64,000 bases of DNA, from NCBI GenBank assembly GCA_029259725.1, contig JAJDER010000178.1, positions 25,557 to 89,556 of the forward strand. The letters are read 5' to 3'. Under the pieces are notes generated by a model. That model saw only the letters and a list, made by a program, of their open reading frames with translations, did no database searches and had not been told where the DNA came from. Shown here in pieces: positions 47,534 through 57,566 of the stretch; positions within the stretch are counted from its first letter, which is position 1; every line of letters starts with the position of its first letter. The stretch is from Planctomycetota bacterium. Lineage in GTDB: Bacteria; Planctomycetota; B15-G4. Position numbers and translations under genes: made by a program.

Positions 47534-49357
47534 TCAGTGCGCGATCGTGAACCACTCCAGCTCGAGGATCTCGAGCAGCTTGACCGACATGACCAGCAGG
47601 ATCGCGAGCACCGCGCCGGCCGCGAAGATCGACGCGCCCGCGAGCATGGTGTCGTTGCCGGCCTCCTGCGCCGCGTCGATGCGCGCCTCGCCGGTCTTGC
47701 CGCTGGTGTAGAAGAACGACACGACGCCCTTGATCAGGCCACCCACGAAGATCGCCGCCGAGGGCCCGATGCCGACCAGCATGCCGATGCCGATGCCGAA
47801 GATGCTCGGCATCCATCGCGCCGTCTTGGGCCACACGGTCAGGTAGGCGTAGGCGCTCCCGATCACGCTCACCGCGATCACGGCCTGGACCAGCTGGGCG
47901 GAGGGTTCGAAGCCGCCGGTCATGGTGTCGGCCATGGCCGCCCAGACCTGCGCACCCGGCGCCGGCAAGGAACTGCCCTGGCCGATGCCCAGTTCTCCGA
48001 GCAGCAGGACCAGCACGGGCACGGACACGATCGCACCGACCACCGTGCCGAAGAACTGCACCGTGGTCTGCTGCAACGGATCCGCGTCGACCAGGTAGCC
48101 CGTGCGGTAGTCCTGCATCATGTCGACGGCCACCGCGGCCAGGGTGCCGCCGACCACGGCCATGCCCAGCAGCGTCGTCGCGCCGCTGTCGATCAACCAG
48201 AAGAAGCCGGACAGGATCACGACGGCCACGAGGCGCACCGGGTTGATGTCGGTGTCGCCGGTGACGCGCCCGTTGACGATGCACATGGGCCAGGCGATGG
48301 CCATGGTCACGATCGTCGCCTGCCAGGGGATGCCGAAGATCGACTCGGCGCAGTAGCCCACCACCAGCGCGGCGATCACGCCCAGCAGACCCAGCACGAA
48401 GGTCCGGTTGGCCGGCGGCGTGTAGCCGGTCACGCCCGGAGTGAACCCGGGCGGGATCACCGGCGGTGTGCGGAAGAGATACGCGTAGACGATGGTCGCG
48501 AAGGTCGGGAGCGTCAGCACCGCGATCGCGACCCACCGGACCCAGTCGCCCGTGGCCGGCTCGTGGTCCGTTCCGGCGAGCGCGGGGGTGATCCAGAAGG
48601 GCGTGGCCAGCGCACCGAGCAGCATGCCGATGCCCACGCGCGGCCCGACCACGATGCCGATGCCGTAGTAGAGCGGATCGACGCCGACCGAGACGTTCTC
48701 GCGCAACTCCAGGTCACCGATCACCGCGGCGCCGTCGTCGCGCGTGCTGATCTTGGTCGGGATCGTGAGCAGCGCCGCAATCGAGCCCCACAGCTTCAGC
48801 ATGAACAGCGGCCGGTTGCGCTCGCCCGGCGCGGGCTCCTTGGTGACCGCGTGCTGGATCACCGCGCAGGCCGTGCCCGACGGGAAGAAGTAGCGCACCA
48901 TCGACTTGCGCACGGTGGAGCCGATGATCGCGCCCAGGGTGCCCATGGCCGCGAAGAGCGTCATGAGCACGGGCCAGCTCGGGTTCCAGTCCGGCTCCAG
49001 GATGTGCACCGCGGCGTAGCTGGCCACGGCGAAGCCCACCGAGCCGCCGGCGGACACCATGGTCTGGCCGAGGTTGAGCGTGTGGACCGACGGCCTGTGC
49101 TTGGAGATGACCCCGAGCATCAGCGTCGCGGCCAGCACGGCGATGATCGAGCCCGTGTCGCCCCAGCCGATGAGCAGCGTGGAGTAGATGTTGGTCGCCG
49201 CGATGACGCCCGCGAGGACCGTGAAGACCAGCCACTCGCCGAAGGTGAGCGAGGGCATGAAGCGCGACGGCGGGAGCGGCTCGGGCGACGGGGGGCCGGA
49301 GGCGTCGGGGCGGGCGTCGTCGGGCCGGGCGTCGTCGGCGGAGGGCGGCGGGCTCAT
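47534..49357 (-). CDS. OPT family oligopeptide transporter
   Basis: 607 aa polytopic; LTFGEWLVFTVLAGVIAATNIYSTLLIGWGDTGS, FFPSGTACAVIQHAV, WPMCIVNGRVTGDTDINPVRL. Confidence 0.92.
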   Translation of the reverse strand: MSPPPSADDARPDDARPDASGPPSPEPLPPSRFMPSLTFGEWLVFTVLAGVIAATNIYSTLLIGWGDTGSIIAVLAATLMLGVISKHRPSVHTLNLGQTMVSAGGSVGFAVASYAAVHILEPDWNPSWPVLMTLFAAMGTLGAIIGSTVRKSMVRYFFPSGTACAVIQHAVTKEPAPGERNRPLFMLKLWGSIAALLTIPTKISTRDDGAAVIGDLELRENVSVGVDPLYYGIGIVVGPRVGIGMLLGALATPFWITPALAGTDHEPATGDWVRWVAIAVLTLPTFATIVYAYLFRTPPVIPPGFTPGVTGYTPPANRTFVLGLLGVIAALVVGYCAESIFGIPWQATIVTMAIAWPMCIVNGRVTGDTDINPVRLVAVVILSGFFWLIDSGATTLLGMAVVGGTLAAVAVDMMQDYRTGYLVDADPLQQTTVQFFGTVVGAIVSVPVLVLLLGELGIGQGSSLPAPGAQVWAAMADTMTGGFEPSAQLVQAVIAVSVIGSAYAYLTVWPKTARWMPSIFGIGIGMLVGIGPSAAIFVGGLIKGVVSFFYTSGKTGEARIDAAQEAGNDTMLAGASIFAAGAVLAILLVMSVKLLEILELEWFTIAH

Positions 49358-49488
49358 GGAGGTCCTCGGGGGCGAGACGATGACGGCTGCCTTGTATCAA
49401 GGCGGCCGCGGCGGCGCACGTCTCGCCCCTGGGACCGGCGCGGCGTAGCTGGCACGATGGCGCCGTCGACCCGGGAGAGGAGACTCAC

Positions 49489-50334
49489 GTGAGGGACCGC
49501 CGCTACGTCGCCTGCGAGAAGTGCCTGCGCCAGTTCGACGTGACCTGGCTCGACGCGGGTCAGAGACTGCGCTGCGCCTGCGGCCACCGCGTCCCCGTCA
49601 AGCACCACACACCGCATGCCCCGCGCGTCCAGCGCTGCCCCGGTTGCGGCGCCGACCTCCAGGACGGCTCGCGCACGTGTGCGTTCTGCACGCTCGTGAT
49701 CGCCCCCGACGAGCGTCGGCTGACGTCGATCTGTCCGACCTGCTTCGCGCGCATGGCCAGCGATGCGCGATTCTGCATGGACTGCGGCGTGCCCATCGAA
49801 CCCCAGGCGCTCGTGGCGTTGCCCGAGGACTCGGTGTGCCCGCGATGCGAGTCGGAGCTGTCGTCACGCACGGTCGACGACGTCATGCTCGTGGACTGCG
49901 CAACCTGCGGCGGCCTGTGGATGCCGCCGGACGTGTTCGAGCAGCTCGCCGCCCGCGCCGTCAAGGAACGCCTCCCCGAGCGTCTCACCGGGCCGGTGCG
50001 CCAGGTCTTGAAGCTCGACCCCGAGGTCCACTACCGACCCTGCCCGGTCTGCAAGTTGCCCATGACGCGCCGCAACTACGCCGGCCGCTCGGGCGTGATC
50101 CTCGACGTGTGCGCGCGGCACGGCGTGTGGCTCGACCGCGACGAACTCGAGCACATCCTGGACTACATCCGCACCGGCGGTGGCGTCGACGATCGGCGCC
50201 ATGACCTCCCGCGGCCTCCGGAGGGCTTCCCCCAGCCGCCGATGCGCCGCGTCCCGGACAGTCAGGCGCGCGACCTCTTCGATGACTTCACCGACTTCGC
50301 GATGACCTTCCTGTTCCTGGACCTGTTCGACTGA
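49489..50334 (+). CDS. Multi-zinc-ribbon protein (zf-TFIIB-like), GTG start
   Basis: CEKCLRQFD, CPGCGADLQDGSRTCAFC, CPTCFARMASDARFCMDCG, CPRCESELSSRTVDDVMLVDCATCGGLWMP, CPVCKLPMTRRNYAGRSGVILDVCARHGVWLDRDELEHIL. Confidence 0.88.
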   Translation: MRDRRYVACEKCLRQFDVTWLDAGQRLRCACGHRVPVKHHTPHAPRVQRCPGCGADLQDGSRTCAFCTLVIAPDERRLTSICPTCFARMASDARFCMDCGVPIEPQALVALPEDSVCPRCESELSSRTVDDVMLVDCATCGGLWMPPDVFEQLAARAVKERLPERLTGPVRQVLKLDPEVHYRPCPVCKLPMTRRNYAGRSGVILDVCARHGVWLDRDELEHILDYIRTGGGVDDRRHDLPRPPEGFPQPPMRRVPDSQARDLFDDFTDFAMTFLFLDLFD

Positions 50335-50407
50335 CGCGAGGGTCTTGGCCCCGGACATCCCGGGCGGCGGTTGGCAGGCCGCGGGATGCGGCGTAGGTTC
50401 GAAGCCC

Positions 50408-51598
50408 ATGCACGCTGTTCTCACTCTCTCCGCGTCGCTCCTGCTCACCGGCCTGCTGCCGGCCCAGTCCCTGATCGTCGTCGACGAGGCCGGGGGCCGG
50501 GGCAGCGACTTCACGGACCTCCCCGCCGCCGTCGCCGCCGCGCGTTCGGGCGACCACGTGCTCGTCCGCGACGGCAGCTACACGGGCTTCGCACTGGACG
50601 GCAGATCGGTCGAGGTCGAGGCCGAGTCCTCGGCGACCCTCTCGGGCACCGTCACGCTCACGAACCTGCCGGCGGACGGCGTGATCGTGCTGCGCGGCCT
50701 GACGCTGCAGGGCGGCCAGGGACCCGCCCTGGATCTCGGCGCCTGCGCCGGTGCGGTGCTCGTCCAGGAGTGCGTCCTGATCTCCGCCGTCGACACCGTG
50801 CTCGTCACCGACTGCGACAGCGTCACGTTCGTGCGCAGCTTCGTGTCCGGGGGCAGCGGGACGGGGGCGGGCGAGACCGGCTGCTCCGGCCTGGTCGCTC
50901 ACGAGTCGTTCGTGTCCATCCACGGCGGTTCGTTCCGGGGCGGCGACGGCGGTCCGTCGGACTGCCTGGCCCTCGACCTGGACGGCGGCAGCGGCGGGGA
51001 CGGCGCGCGCATCGAGGACACCTTCCTGTTCTCCGGCGCGCCCGACTGGATCGGCGGCTTCGGCGGCGACGGTTGCGAGAACGCCGCCCTCGGTTGCCAG
51101 GAGGGCGGTCCGGGAGGCCACGGCCTGGTGCTCGCCGGCACGGCGTCGGCCCTCGAGCTGGGCGGCGGTTCCCTCGTCGGCGGTCCCGGCGGCAACGGCG
51201 AGGGCTGCTGCTGTATCGGCGGCGCCGAGGGCCACGGCTGGGTCGGTGACGTCGGGTTCCTTGGCCAGGACCCGCGTCTGCTCGAGGTCTTCTCCCCGGT
51301 CCAGGCCCGCACGGTCACGATCCTCTCGCTGTTCGGCGAGGAGGGTGACAGCGCCCTGGTGGCCGTGGGCGACCTCGGCCCGGGCACCTTCCTCCCCGGG
51401 CTGAACGGCGTGCTCGGCATCCCCGACCCGCTGCTCGTCTTCGCCGTGGGCCCGACGCCCGGGCACGTGACCCTGCCCGCCGCCGTGCCCGACATCTTCC
51501 CGGCACCCTTCGTGCGCGTCGCGGTCCAGGCCCTGTTCCTCACCGCGAGCGGTGACAAGGTGCTCAGCGGCGTGAGCCGCCTGACGATCCTGCCCTGA
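50408..51598 (+). CDS. Secreted parallel beta-helix-like protein
   Basis: Signal MHAVLTLSASLLLTGLLPAQS; FTDLPAAVAAARSGDHVLVRDGSY typical of right-handed beta-helix starts; Gly-rich repeats. Confidence 0.72.
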   Translation: MHAVLTLSASLLLTGLLPAQSLIVVDEAGGRGSDFTDLPAAVAAARSGDHVLVRDGSYTGFALDGRSVEVEAESSATLSGTVTLTNLPADGVIVLRGLTLQGGQGPALDLGACAGAVLVQECVLISAVDTVLVTDCDSVTFVRSFVSGGSGTGAGETGCSGLVAHESFVSIHGGSFRGGDGGPSDCLALDLDGGSGGDGARIEDTFLFSGAPDWIGGFGGDGCENAALGCQEGGPGGHGLVLAGTASALELGGGSLVGGPGGNGEGCCCIGGAEGHGWVGDVGFLGQDPRLLEVFSPVQARTVTILSLFGEEGDSALVAVGDLGPGTFLPGLNGVLGIPDPLLVFAVGPTPGHVTLPAAVPDIFPAPFVRVAVQALFLTASGDKVLSGVSRLTILP

Positions 51599-51623
51599 GG
51601 CCGCCTCGCTCCGCACCCGCCGG

Positions 51624-51690
51624 CGCGAACACGCGCGAACACGCAGGGACACGCGGGGACGCGCGGGGGTGCGGGGACACCGCGGGCCGA
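51624..51690. repeat. Degenerate ~10-bp periodic tandem repeat (cgcgaacacg/cagggacacg units)
   Basis: cgcgaacacg cgcgaacacg cagggacacg cggggacgcg between convergent genes. Confidence 0.65.
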
Positions 51691-51698
51691 CGTGGGAC

Positions 51699-53933
51699 TC
51701 AGCGCGGGCCGACGGCCCAGGCTGCCCCGTTGAGCACGAGCCGGTGCGCAGCCGGTGCCAGCAGGTCGCTCTCGCGCAAGACGGTCACGAACACGCGACC
51801 GCCCTCGTGGCGCAGGGTCCAGGCGACGGGCTCGTCCCCCGCCGCGACCAGCACCTCGCAACCGGGAGCGAGCCGGGTCTCGTCGGTGTGCACGGTGGCC
51901 AGGCGCGAGGCGTTCGACCAGGAGCCGACGCCCTCGAGGATGCGATGGCTGCCGTGGTCACCTTCGGGGCCGCGACGGTAGTCGCCTTCGTCGTCGTCGG
52001 CGTCGCTCTCCTCGGAGCCTTGCTCGTCGACGTCGTCGACCCGCGGGTCACCGCGCTCCCCGGTGATCCACGGCACGCTCACCGGAGCGATGGACGCGGC
52101 GGCGCCGAGCTGCTGGGCGTGCCCGCCGAGCGTTGCGGCAGCGAAGACGCCGGGGTCCCCGGTGGACTCTCCCTCGTCCGGGAGCCCTGCTCCTGAGAGC
52201 GCCTCACCGAGAGCGACCACGGCGCGGCCCGCGTCGGCGTAGTGGCGGATCGGCTCGAACAACGCGGGATCGGTGGCGCGCAAGTCGCAGGCGAGCACGA
52301 GCAGGTCCGCGTCGCGCACCGCGCCCTCCGCATCCGACCCCGGTGCGCCGGCCTGGAGCACGCGCACCGACCAACCGCGACCACCGAAGGCCTCGAGCAG
52401 CGCCGCCAGTCCCTCGCTCGGCTCACCGTCGGTCACGACCACCACGCGCGTCGGCACCGGATCGCCGGGCAGGCGACGCAGGGTGTAGTACGCATCGGGG
52501 TGCACCAGCGTCTCGCCGTCCGGGTCGGTCACGCCCTCGGCGCGCAACTCGTGCACCGAGCCCTCGCGCAGGCCGTCGACGCGCAGGTCCACCGACAATC
52601 CGTCGCCCGACACCTCGGCCGCGCGCACGTCGAGCTCCCAGTCGTCCACCTCCGGGCTGCCGTAGTCGCTGTGCAGTCGATACGTGTAGCGCTGCAACGA
52701 GTAGCTCTCGGTGTCGCCCGCGGTGTCGGGATCCACGGGCCGCGTGAAGACCAGCCGGAAGCCGTCGGGCAGGACGCGCAGCTCCTGGATCTCGAAGGGC
52801 ACCGCGCCCGTCCAGGTGATGCGCTGCAGGCCCCACTCCGCGGTCCCGAGCGACGGCCAGCCGCGATCGGAGCAGCCCACCAGCAGGCCCCCCGCGTCGT
52901 CGAAGGCCACGCGGATCACTCCCGACACGAGCCCGTGCCGGAACGGAAAGACGGCGCCCTGCAGCACGCCGTGCACGCTCTCGAAGGCGACGCGCAGCAG
53001 GGAGGCCTCGTACTGATCACCCACGAAGGCCTGGCCCGCGAAGGGGCCGAAGGCGCCCGCGCTCTCGTCGAAGTCGAAGCCGCTGGGTGACCGCCCGGCC
53101 TTGTCGTAGGGGAACCAGACCGCGGGGAGCGCCAGGTGCTCCATCTCGCGCGCGGCCTGCTGATACAGGATGCCGTCGGGCATCGGCCCCGGGTGCGCGA
53201 CGCGGGACTCCGGGAGCTTCGCGCTGTGGATGCCGCGCGGATGACCGTGGAAGTCACCCTCGCGGAGCACCGACAGCTTGCTCGCGCCGTTCCACTCGCC
53301 CTGGTTGTCGGTGTAGAGCATGTCGCCCCACGGGGCGCACTCGAGGCCGGCGGGCGAGCGCAGGCCGCCGCAGACCGGCTCCATGTTCCCCGCGGCATCG
53401 ATGCGCACCGCGAAGCCGCGCCAGTCCGCCACGCCGAAAGGCTGGTCGCCGAAGGGCACGTTGAGCGTGACCCAGAGGTTGCCGTCGTCATCGCGTCGCG
53501 GGCCGAAGGCGTACTCGTGGTAGTTGCCGGAGATCTCCCACCCGTCGCACACCACCGTGAAGCCGTCGGCGCGCCCGTCCTGGTCGCGGTCGATGATGCG
53601 CGTGACCTGGCCGCGCTCAGCGACGTCGATCTGCCCCATCGGCGCCGCGAGCAGCCCGAGCGGTTCTTGCAGCCCGTCGGCGAAGAGCGAGAAGGTGGGC
53701 GTGTCGGTCGAGACTCCCTCCACCCGCCAGATCTCGCCGCGGCGCGTCGAGACCAGCACCGCATCATCGGGGCGCGGCAGCAGCCCCCCGACCTCGAGCA
53801 CGATGCCATCGGGCATGGCGACGTCGTGCACCGCGTAGGCCGCGGCCTCGCGCTCGGCTTCGGACGGCACGACCTCGGCTTCCTGCATCGCCACGAGCAG
53901 GGACACCATCGACAACAGCCAGGCCATCAACAT
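51699..53933 (-). CDS. Sorbosone/glucose dehydrogenase-like beta-propeller protein with C-terminal region resembling ThuA-like domains
   Basis: DDAVLVSTRRGEIWRVEG, DQDGRADGFTVVCDGWEISGNYHEYAFGPRRDDDGNLWVTLN, GLRSPAGLECAPWGDMLYTDNQGEWNGASKL; later TRVVVVTDGEPSEGLAALLEAFGGRGWSVRVLQ. Confidence 0.82.
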   Translation of the reverse strand: MLMAWLLSMVSLLVAMQEAEVVPSEAEREAAAYAVHDVAMPDGIVLEVGGLLPRPDDAVLVSTRRGEIWRVEGVSTDTPTFSLFADGLQEPLGLLAAPMGQIDVAERGQVTRIIDRDQDGRADGFTVVCDGWEISGNYHEYAFGPRRDDDGNLWVTLNVPFGDQPFGVADWRGFAVRIDAAGNMEPVCGGLRSPAGLECAPWGDMLYTDNQGEWNGASKLSVLREGDFHGHPRGIHSAKLPESRVAHPGPMPDGILYQQAAREMEHLALPAVWFPYDKAGRSPSGFDFDESAGAFGPFAGQAFVGDQYEASLLRVAFESVHGVLQGAVFPFRHGLVSGVIRVAFDDAGGLLVGCSDRGWPSLGTAEWGLQRITWTGAVPFEIQELRVLPDGFRLVFTRPVDPDTAGDTESYSLQRYTYRLHSDYGSPEVDDWELDVRAAEVSGDGLSVDLRVDGLREGSVHELRAEGVTDPDGETLVHPDAYYTLRRLPGDPVPTRVVVVTDGEPSEGLAALLEAFGGRGWSVRVLQAGAPGSDAEGAVRDADLLVLACDLRATDPALFEPIRHYADAGRAVVALGEALSGAGLPDEGESTGDPGVFAAATLGGHAQQLGAAASIAPVSVPWITGERGDPRVDDVDEQGSEESDADDDEGDYRRGPEGDHGSHRILEGVGSWSNASRLATVHTDETRLAPGCEVLVAAGDEPVAWTLRHEGGRVFVTVLRESDLLAPAAHRLVLNGAAWAVGPR

Positions 53934-53937
53934 GGGC

Positions 53938-56745
53938 TCACCATGCGATCTCCAGTTCGGCTCGTGGCGCATGGAGCTCACCGACGGGCACCTCGATCCG
54001 CAGCTCCTGAGAGCCGTCTCCGCTCCAGATCCAGGCCCGGCCGGCGGTCACCGTGAGGCGCACGCCCTCCGCGGTGGTGAAGACACCCGCAGGCCTCTCC
54101 TCGATCATGGTGGACACGGCTGCGCGCCAGCCCAGGGACCTCGTCTCGGTTCCCATCACGCTCATCGCTCGGACGACAACACCGCCCTCCGCGCCGAAGC
54201 GGGCCCACACGCTTTCGTTCAGCTGAAGATCGCCCGCTCGCAGCGCCGACCACTTGTCAGCGGTGCTCGCACGTCGCATCACGAAGGACGCCCCCTCGCC
54301 GTCGGGGAACTGGTCCCGACCACGGCCATGGTAGCGCCAGCCGTCGTCGCCCTCCGGCCACGGGTCTCGTTCCGCGTCGTCCAGCACGGCCACCGCCGGG
54401 CCCGGTGGAAGCTCGATCACCTGCTCGGACGGGGGCACCTCCAGCTTGCCGGCCCGCCCCCGCCAGGTGCCCTCGGCGTCGAAGAAGTCGCCCTTCCAGA
54501 GCAGACCCAGGCGCCCGTGCTGCATGTCGTAGGCCGCCGCCACCTTCTCGGGGAAGCCCACGGCCAGCACGCGCGCGGAGAGCCCGTCCATGAACGCGCC
54601 GACGTAGCGCGGCGCGTCCACCGGCACGACTGCATAGGCTCCGCCGTCGACGATCAGCCCCGGCGGCAGCGGCATGGTCACGCCCAGCGAGAGGTACCGG
54701 TACATGGCGTCGATCTGCGCGGCCGCGTCGCCATGCAGGCTGTCGCGCTTCACCGAGCGGCCCTCGTCGAAGAAGGTGGGCATGCGCGTGCCCGGGCGCA
54801 CGGCCAGGGGCTCGCGCATCCAACGCTCGAACCACGCCGGGCGCAGACGCTCGCCCATCGAGCCCAGGTCCAGCCCGGGGATGCCCAGCGACGCGTGGCC
54901 GTGGGTCGTGTGGCAGCTGATGCACGACAGCCCGCCGGTGCCCGTGAGCGCGCGGCCTTCGGCGACGAGATCGACGTCGAACGCGGGCGGACCCGGGTCG
55001 AGCGGCGCCCCATCCGCGAGCGCCAAGGCCTGCACGAGGTGGCCCACGTTCTCCTCGCCGAAGGTCGGCATGCGCGTGTGCATGTAGGGGCGCACCGAGG
55101 CGCCGTCGGCGAGCACGCGGCCCAGCCAGTCCGGGCGCAACTTGGCGCCGACACCGGTGAGCGTGGGCGGCAGGCGGCCCTCGTCGCCGAGATCCTCGTC
55201 GCTGGTGAAGAGCGCGCGGGCCTCACCGCGCGGGCCCGGGTGGTCGTCGCGAGCGTGACACGACAGGCAACCCAGGCGACGCAGGGTCAGGTCCACCTCG
55301 GCGGTCGGCTCGAGCGGGCGGGACAGGTCCGCGGCGCCGGCCAGCGCGCGGGACAACGCGGTGCGCTGCGCGTCGTCGAGATGGAAATCGGGGACACCGG
55401 CGCCAGGGTCCTCGGCGAGACAGCCGGCGAGACGCCCCTCCGTCACGACCACGGCCAGGTCCAGCAGGTCCGGCACCCGCGGCGGTCGCGGAGGCACCGG
55501 TGAACGCCGGCCGACATCGCCGCCGGGATCGCCGTGGCAGGCGACACAGCCCAGCTCGGTGAAGGCGCGGCGCCCGCGCTGGGCGAGGCGCGGTCCCACG
55601 AGGAGCCCTGGGCCGGGCGGCCCCCAGCGCGGCTGGATCGTGCGCAGGTCCTCCACGCCGAAGGCGCGGTCGTCGCCGTCCTCGACGACGCCCGCGGAGA
55701 CCTCCTGGCCGCCGTTGTTCTCGAAGAAGGTGATCGTGAGTGCGTGCCAGCCCGCGTCGGCGCGCACCGTGCCCGCCTTGCGCGTCGGCGACTGCAGCCC
55801 GTCGTTGTCGATCACGACCTCGCCGTCGATGGACAGGCGCGAGCCGTCGTCCGACGTGATCCAGAGCTGCGATTCGCCGCCGGCGAGGTACAGCTCGCCC
55901 GTGAAGCGCAGGGCGAAGCGGTCCTCGCGCTCGAGGCCCTCGCAGCCGACGGCACGCACGATGTCCACGGCGTCCGGCTTCAGACCGTCTAACGCCGGGA
56001 TCGCGTCGAGGTCGTCGTCGAAGAGGTACAACTCGCGACGCAGACCCGGGCCCTCGCGCGCATCGAGGGGCCCGGCTTCGAACTGATCACGCAGCAGGTG
56101 GCTGGCCAGGGCGCGGGCGTCGTCGTCGCTCAAGCGCAGGTCGGGCATCTCACCGGACGGGCGCGTGGTCAACGGGTCGAGCAGGAACGCGGTCAGGTGC
56201 GACAGGTCGGTCATCGCCGGCAAGTCGCGCCCGGCGAGATCGTCGCCGTGGCAGGCGCGGCAGCCGACCTGGTCGAACAGCACGCGCCCGGCCTCCGGAT
56301 CCCAGGCATCCTCCCAGCCTGCCTCGGCCTCGAAGGGCCCGCCGAGGGAAGTCAGGTAGTGGACCAGCTCGGCACGGCAGGCGGCCCGGTCGTGCTCGGG
56401 CAGACGCGCCAGCAGGTCCGGCATGCGGGTTCGGGGCCGCAACTCGTGCGGCGCGGTGAGGTAGGCATCGAGCCACGCAGGCGACACCCGGGCCCCGATT
56501 CCATCGAGACGCGGCGCCGCCAGGGGCCGCAGGCGCTCCTCGACCGCCTTCGGGGCCGCATGGCACGCCGTGCACTGCAGCCTCGACAGAAGCACTTCCC
56601 CGGCGGCATCGGTGGGCGCGGCGGGCAGCCCGCCGGGGCGGCCGGTGGGTGTGAGACCATCAGGTCCGACGCCACAGCCACCGGGCAGCGCGACCAGCGC
56701 CCACCACGCCAACCAGATCGGTAACCAGCGGTCGCGACGGCGCAT
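53938..56745 (-). CDS. Multi-heme c-type cytochrome (five CXXCH) with internal PA14-like domain, probable lipoprotein
   Basis: CTACH, CRACH, CVACH, CLSCH, CISCH; PA14-like LRFTGELYLAGGESQLWITSDDGSRLSIDGEVVIDNDGLQ; N-terminal LVALPGGCG. Confidence 0.9.
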   Translation of the reverse strand: MRRRDRWLPIWLAWWALVALPGGCGVGPDGLTPTGRPGGLPAAPTDAAGEVLLSRLQCTACHAAPKAVEERLRPLAAPRLDGIGARVSPAWLDAYLTAPHELRPRTRMPDLLARLPEHDRAACRAELVHYLTSLGGPFEAEAGWEDAWDPEAGRVLFDQVGCRACHGDDLAGRDLPAMTDLSHLTAFLLDPLTTRPSGEMPDLRLSDDDARALASHLLRDQFEAGPLDAREGPGLRRELYLFDDDLDAIPALDGLKPDAVDIVRAVGCEGLEREDRFALRFTGELYLAGGESQLWITSDDGSRLSIDGEVVIDNDGLQSPTRKAGTVRADAGWHALTITFFENNGGQEVSAGVVEDGDDRAFGVEDLRTIQPRWGPPGPGLLVGPRLAQRGRRAFTELGCVACHGDPGGDVGRRSPVPPRPPRVPDLLDLAVVVTEGRLAGCLAEDPGAGVPDFHLDDAQRTALSRALAGAADLSRPLEPTAEVDLTLRRLGCLSCHARDDHPGPRGEARALFTSDEDLGDEGRLPPTLTGVGAKLRPDWLGRVLADGASVRPYMHTRMPTFGEENVGHLVQALALADGAPLDPGPPAFDVDLVAEGRALTGTGGLSCISCHTTHGHASLGIPGLDLGSMGERLRPAWFERWMREPLAVRPGTRMPTFFDEGRSVKRDSLHGDAAAQIDAMYRYLSLGVTMPLPPGLIVDGGAYAVVPVDAPRYVGAFMDGLSARVLAVGFPEKVAAAYDMQHGRLGLLWKGDFFDAEGTWRGRAGKLEVPPSEQVIELPPGPAVAVLDDAERDPWPEGDDGWRYHGRGRDQFPDGEGASFVMRRASTADKWSALRAGDLQLNESVWARFGAEGGVVVRAMSVMGTETRSLGWRAAVSTMIEERPAGVFTTAEGVRLTVTAGRAWIWSGDGSQELRIEVPVGELHAPRAELEIAW

Positions 56746-56830
56746 CGGTAGCGGGCCGTCCTCCGGAACGGGGTGCGCATCATGCCACGAGGCTGGCGTA
56801 CGCGCCCGAGTCCGCTAGTTTGGAGCGCCC

Positions 56831-57526
56831 ATGCACACCTCTCCGCTGACCCACCTCGCCCTGACACTCGCCCTGACACTCGCCCTGCTCGCCGGCGCCT
56901 GCACGCCGGGCTCCGACGCCGTCACGGCCGTCAGCACCGTCTCCACCATCCCCGACGACACCACCTCGCCTGGAGCACCCGCCGTGACCGACGCCTCCCC
57001 CACACCGGCCCGCACGGAGATCGCCACGTTCGGCGCCGGTTGTTTCTGGTGCGTCGAGGCCGTGCTCGAGCAGGTCGACGGCATCCACGACGTGAGCTCC
57101 GGCTACATGGGCGGTCACACCGAGAATCCGACCTACAAGCAGATCTGCAACGGTGACACCGGGCACGCCGAGGTCGTCCAGGTGAGCTTCGACCCGGACA
57201 CGCTCTCCTACGCGGCCGTGCTCGACTGGTTCTGGCGCTTGCACGACCCGACCACGCTCAACCGCCAGGGTGGCGACGTGGGCACACAGTACCGCTCTGC
57301 CATCTTCGTGCACTCCGACGACCAGCGGCGCGTGGCCGAGGCCAGCAAGGCCGCGGCCGACGCGTCGGGCGCCTTCTCCAGCAGGATCGTGACCGAGATC
57401 ACGGACGCGTCGACCTACTATCCGGCCGAGGAGTATCACCAGGACTACTACCGGGCCAACAAGAGCCAGGGCTACTGCCGGATGGTGATCGCACCGAAGT
57501 TGGGAAAGCTGGGGCTGGACCCGTAG
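56831..57526 (+). CDS. msrA: Peptide-methionine (S)-S-oxide reductase with lipoprotein-type leader
   Basis: ATFGAGCFWCVEAVLEQVDGIHDVSSGYMGGHTENPTYKQICNGDTGHAEVVQVSFDP; leader ALLAGAC. Confidence 0.95.
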   Translation: MHTSPLTHLALTLALTLALLAGACTPGSDAVTAVSTVSTIPDDTTSPGAPAVTDASPTPARTEIATFGAGCFWCVEAVLEQVDGIHDVSSGYMGGHTENPTYKQICNGDTGHAEVVQVSFDPDTLSYAAVLDWFWRLHDPTTLNRQGGDVGTQYRSAIFVHSDDQRRVAEASKAAADASGAFSSRIVTEITDASTYYPAEEYHQDYYRANKSQGYCRMVIAPKLGKLGLDP

Positions 57527-57566
57527 CCGTCCTCCGGGGCGGGACGACCTCCGGCGGAGTCGATCC

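Noticed and set aside
47537-49492. 651-aa plus-strand ORF
   Set aside because: Antisense shadow of the OPT transporter, H/R/D/G-rich.
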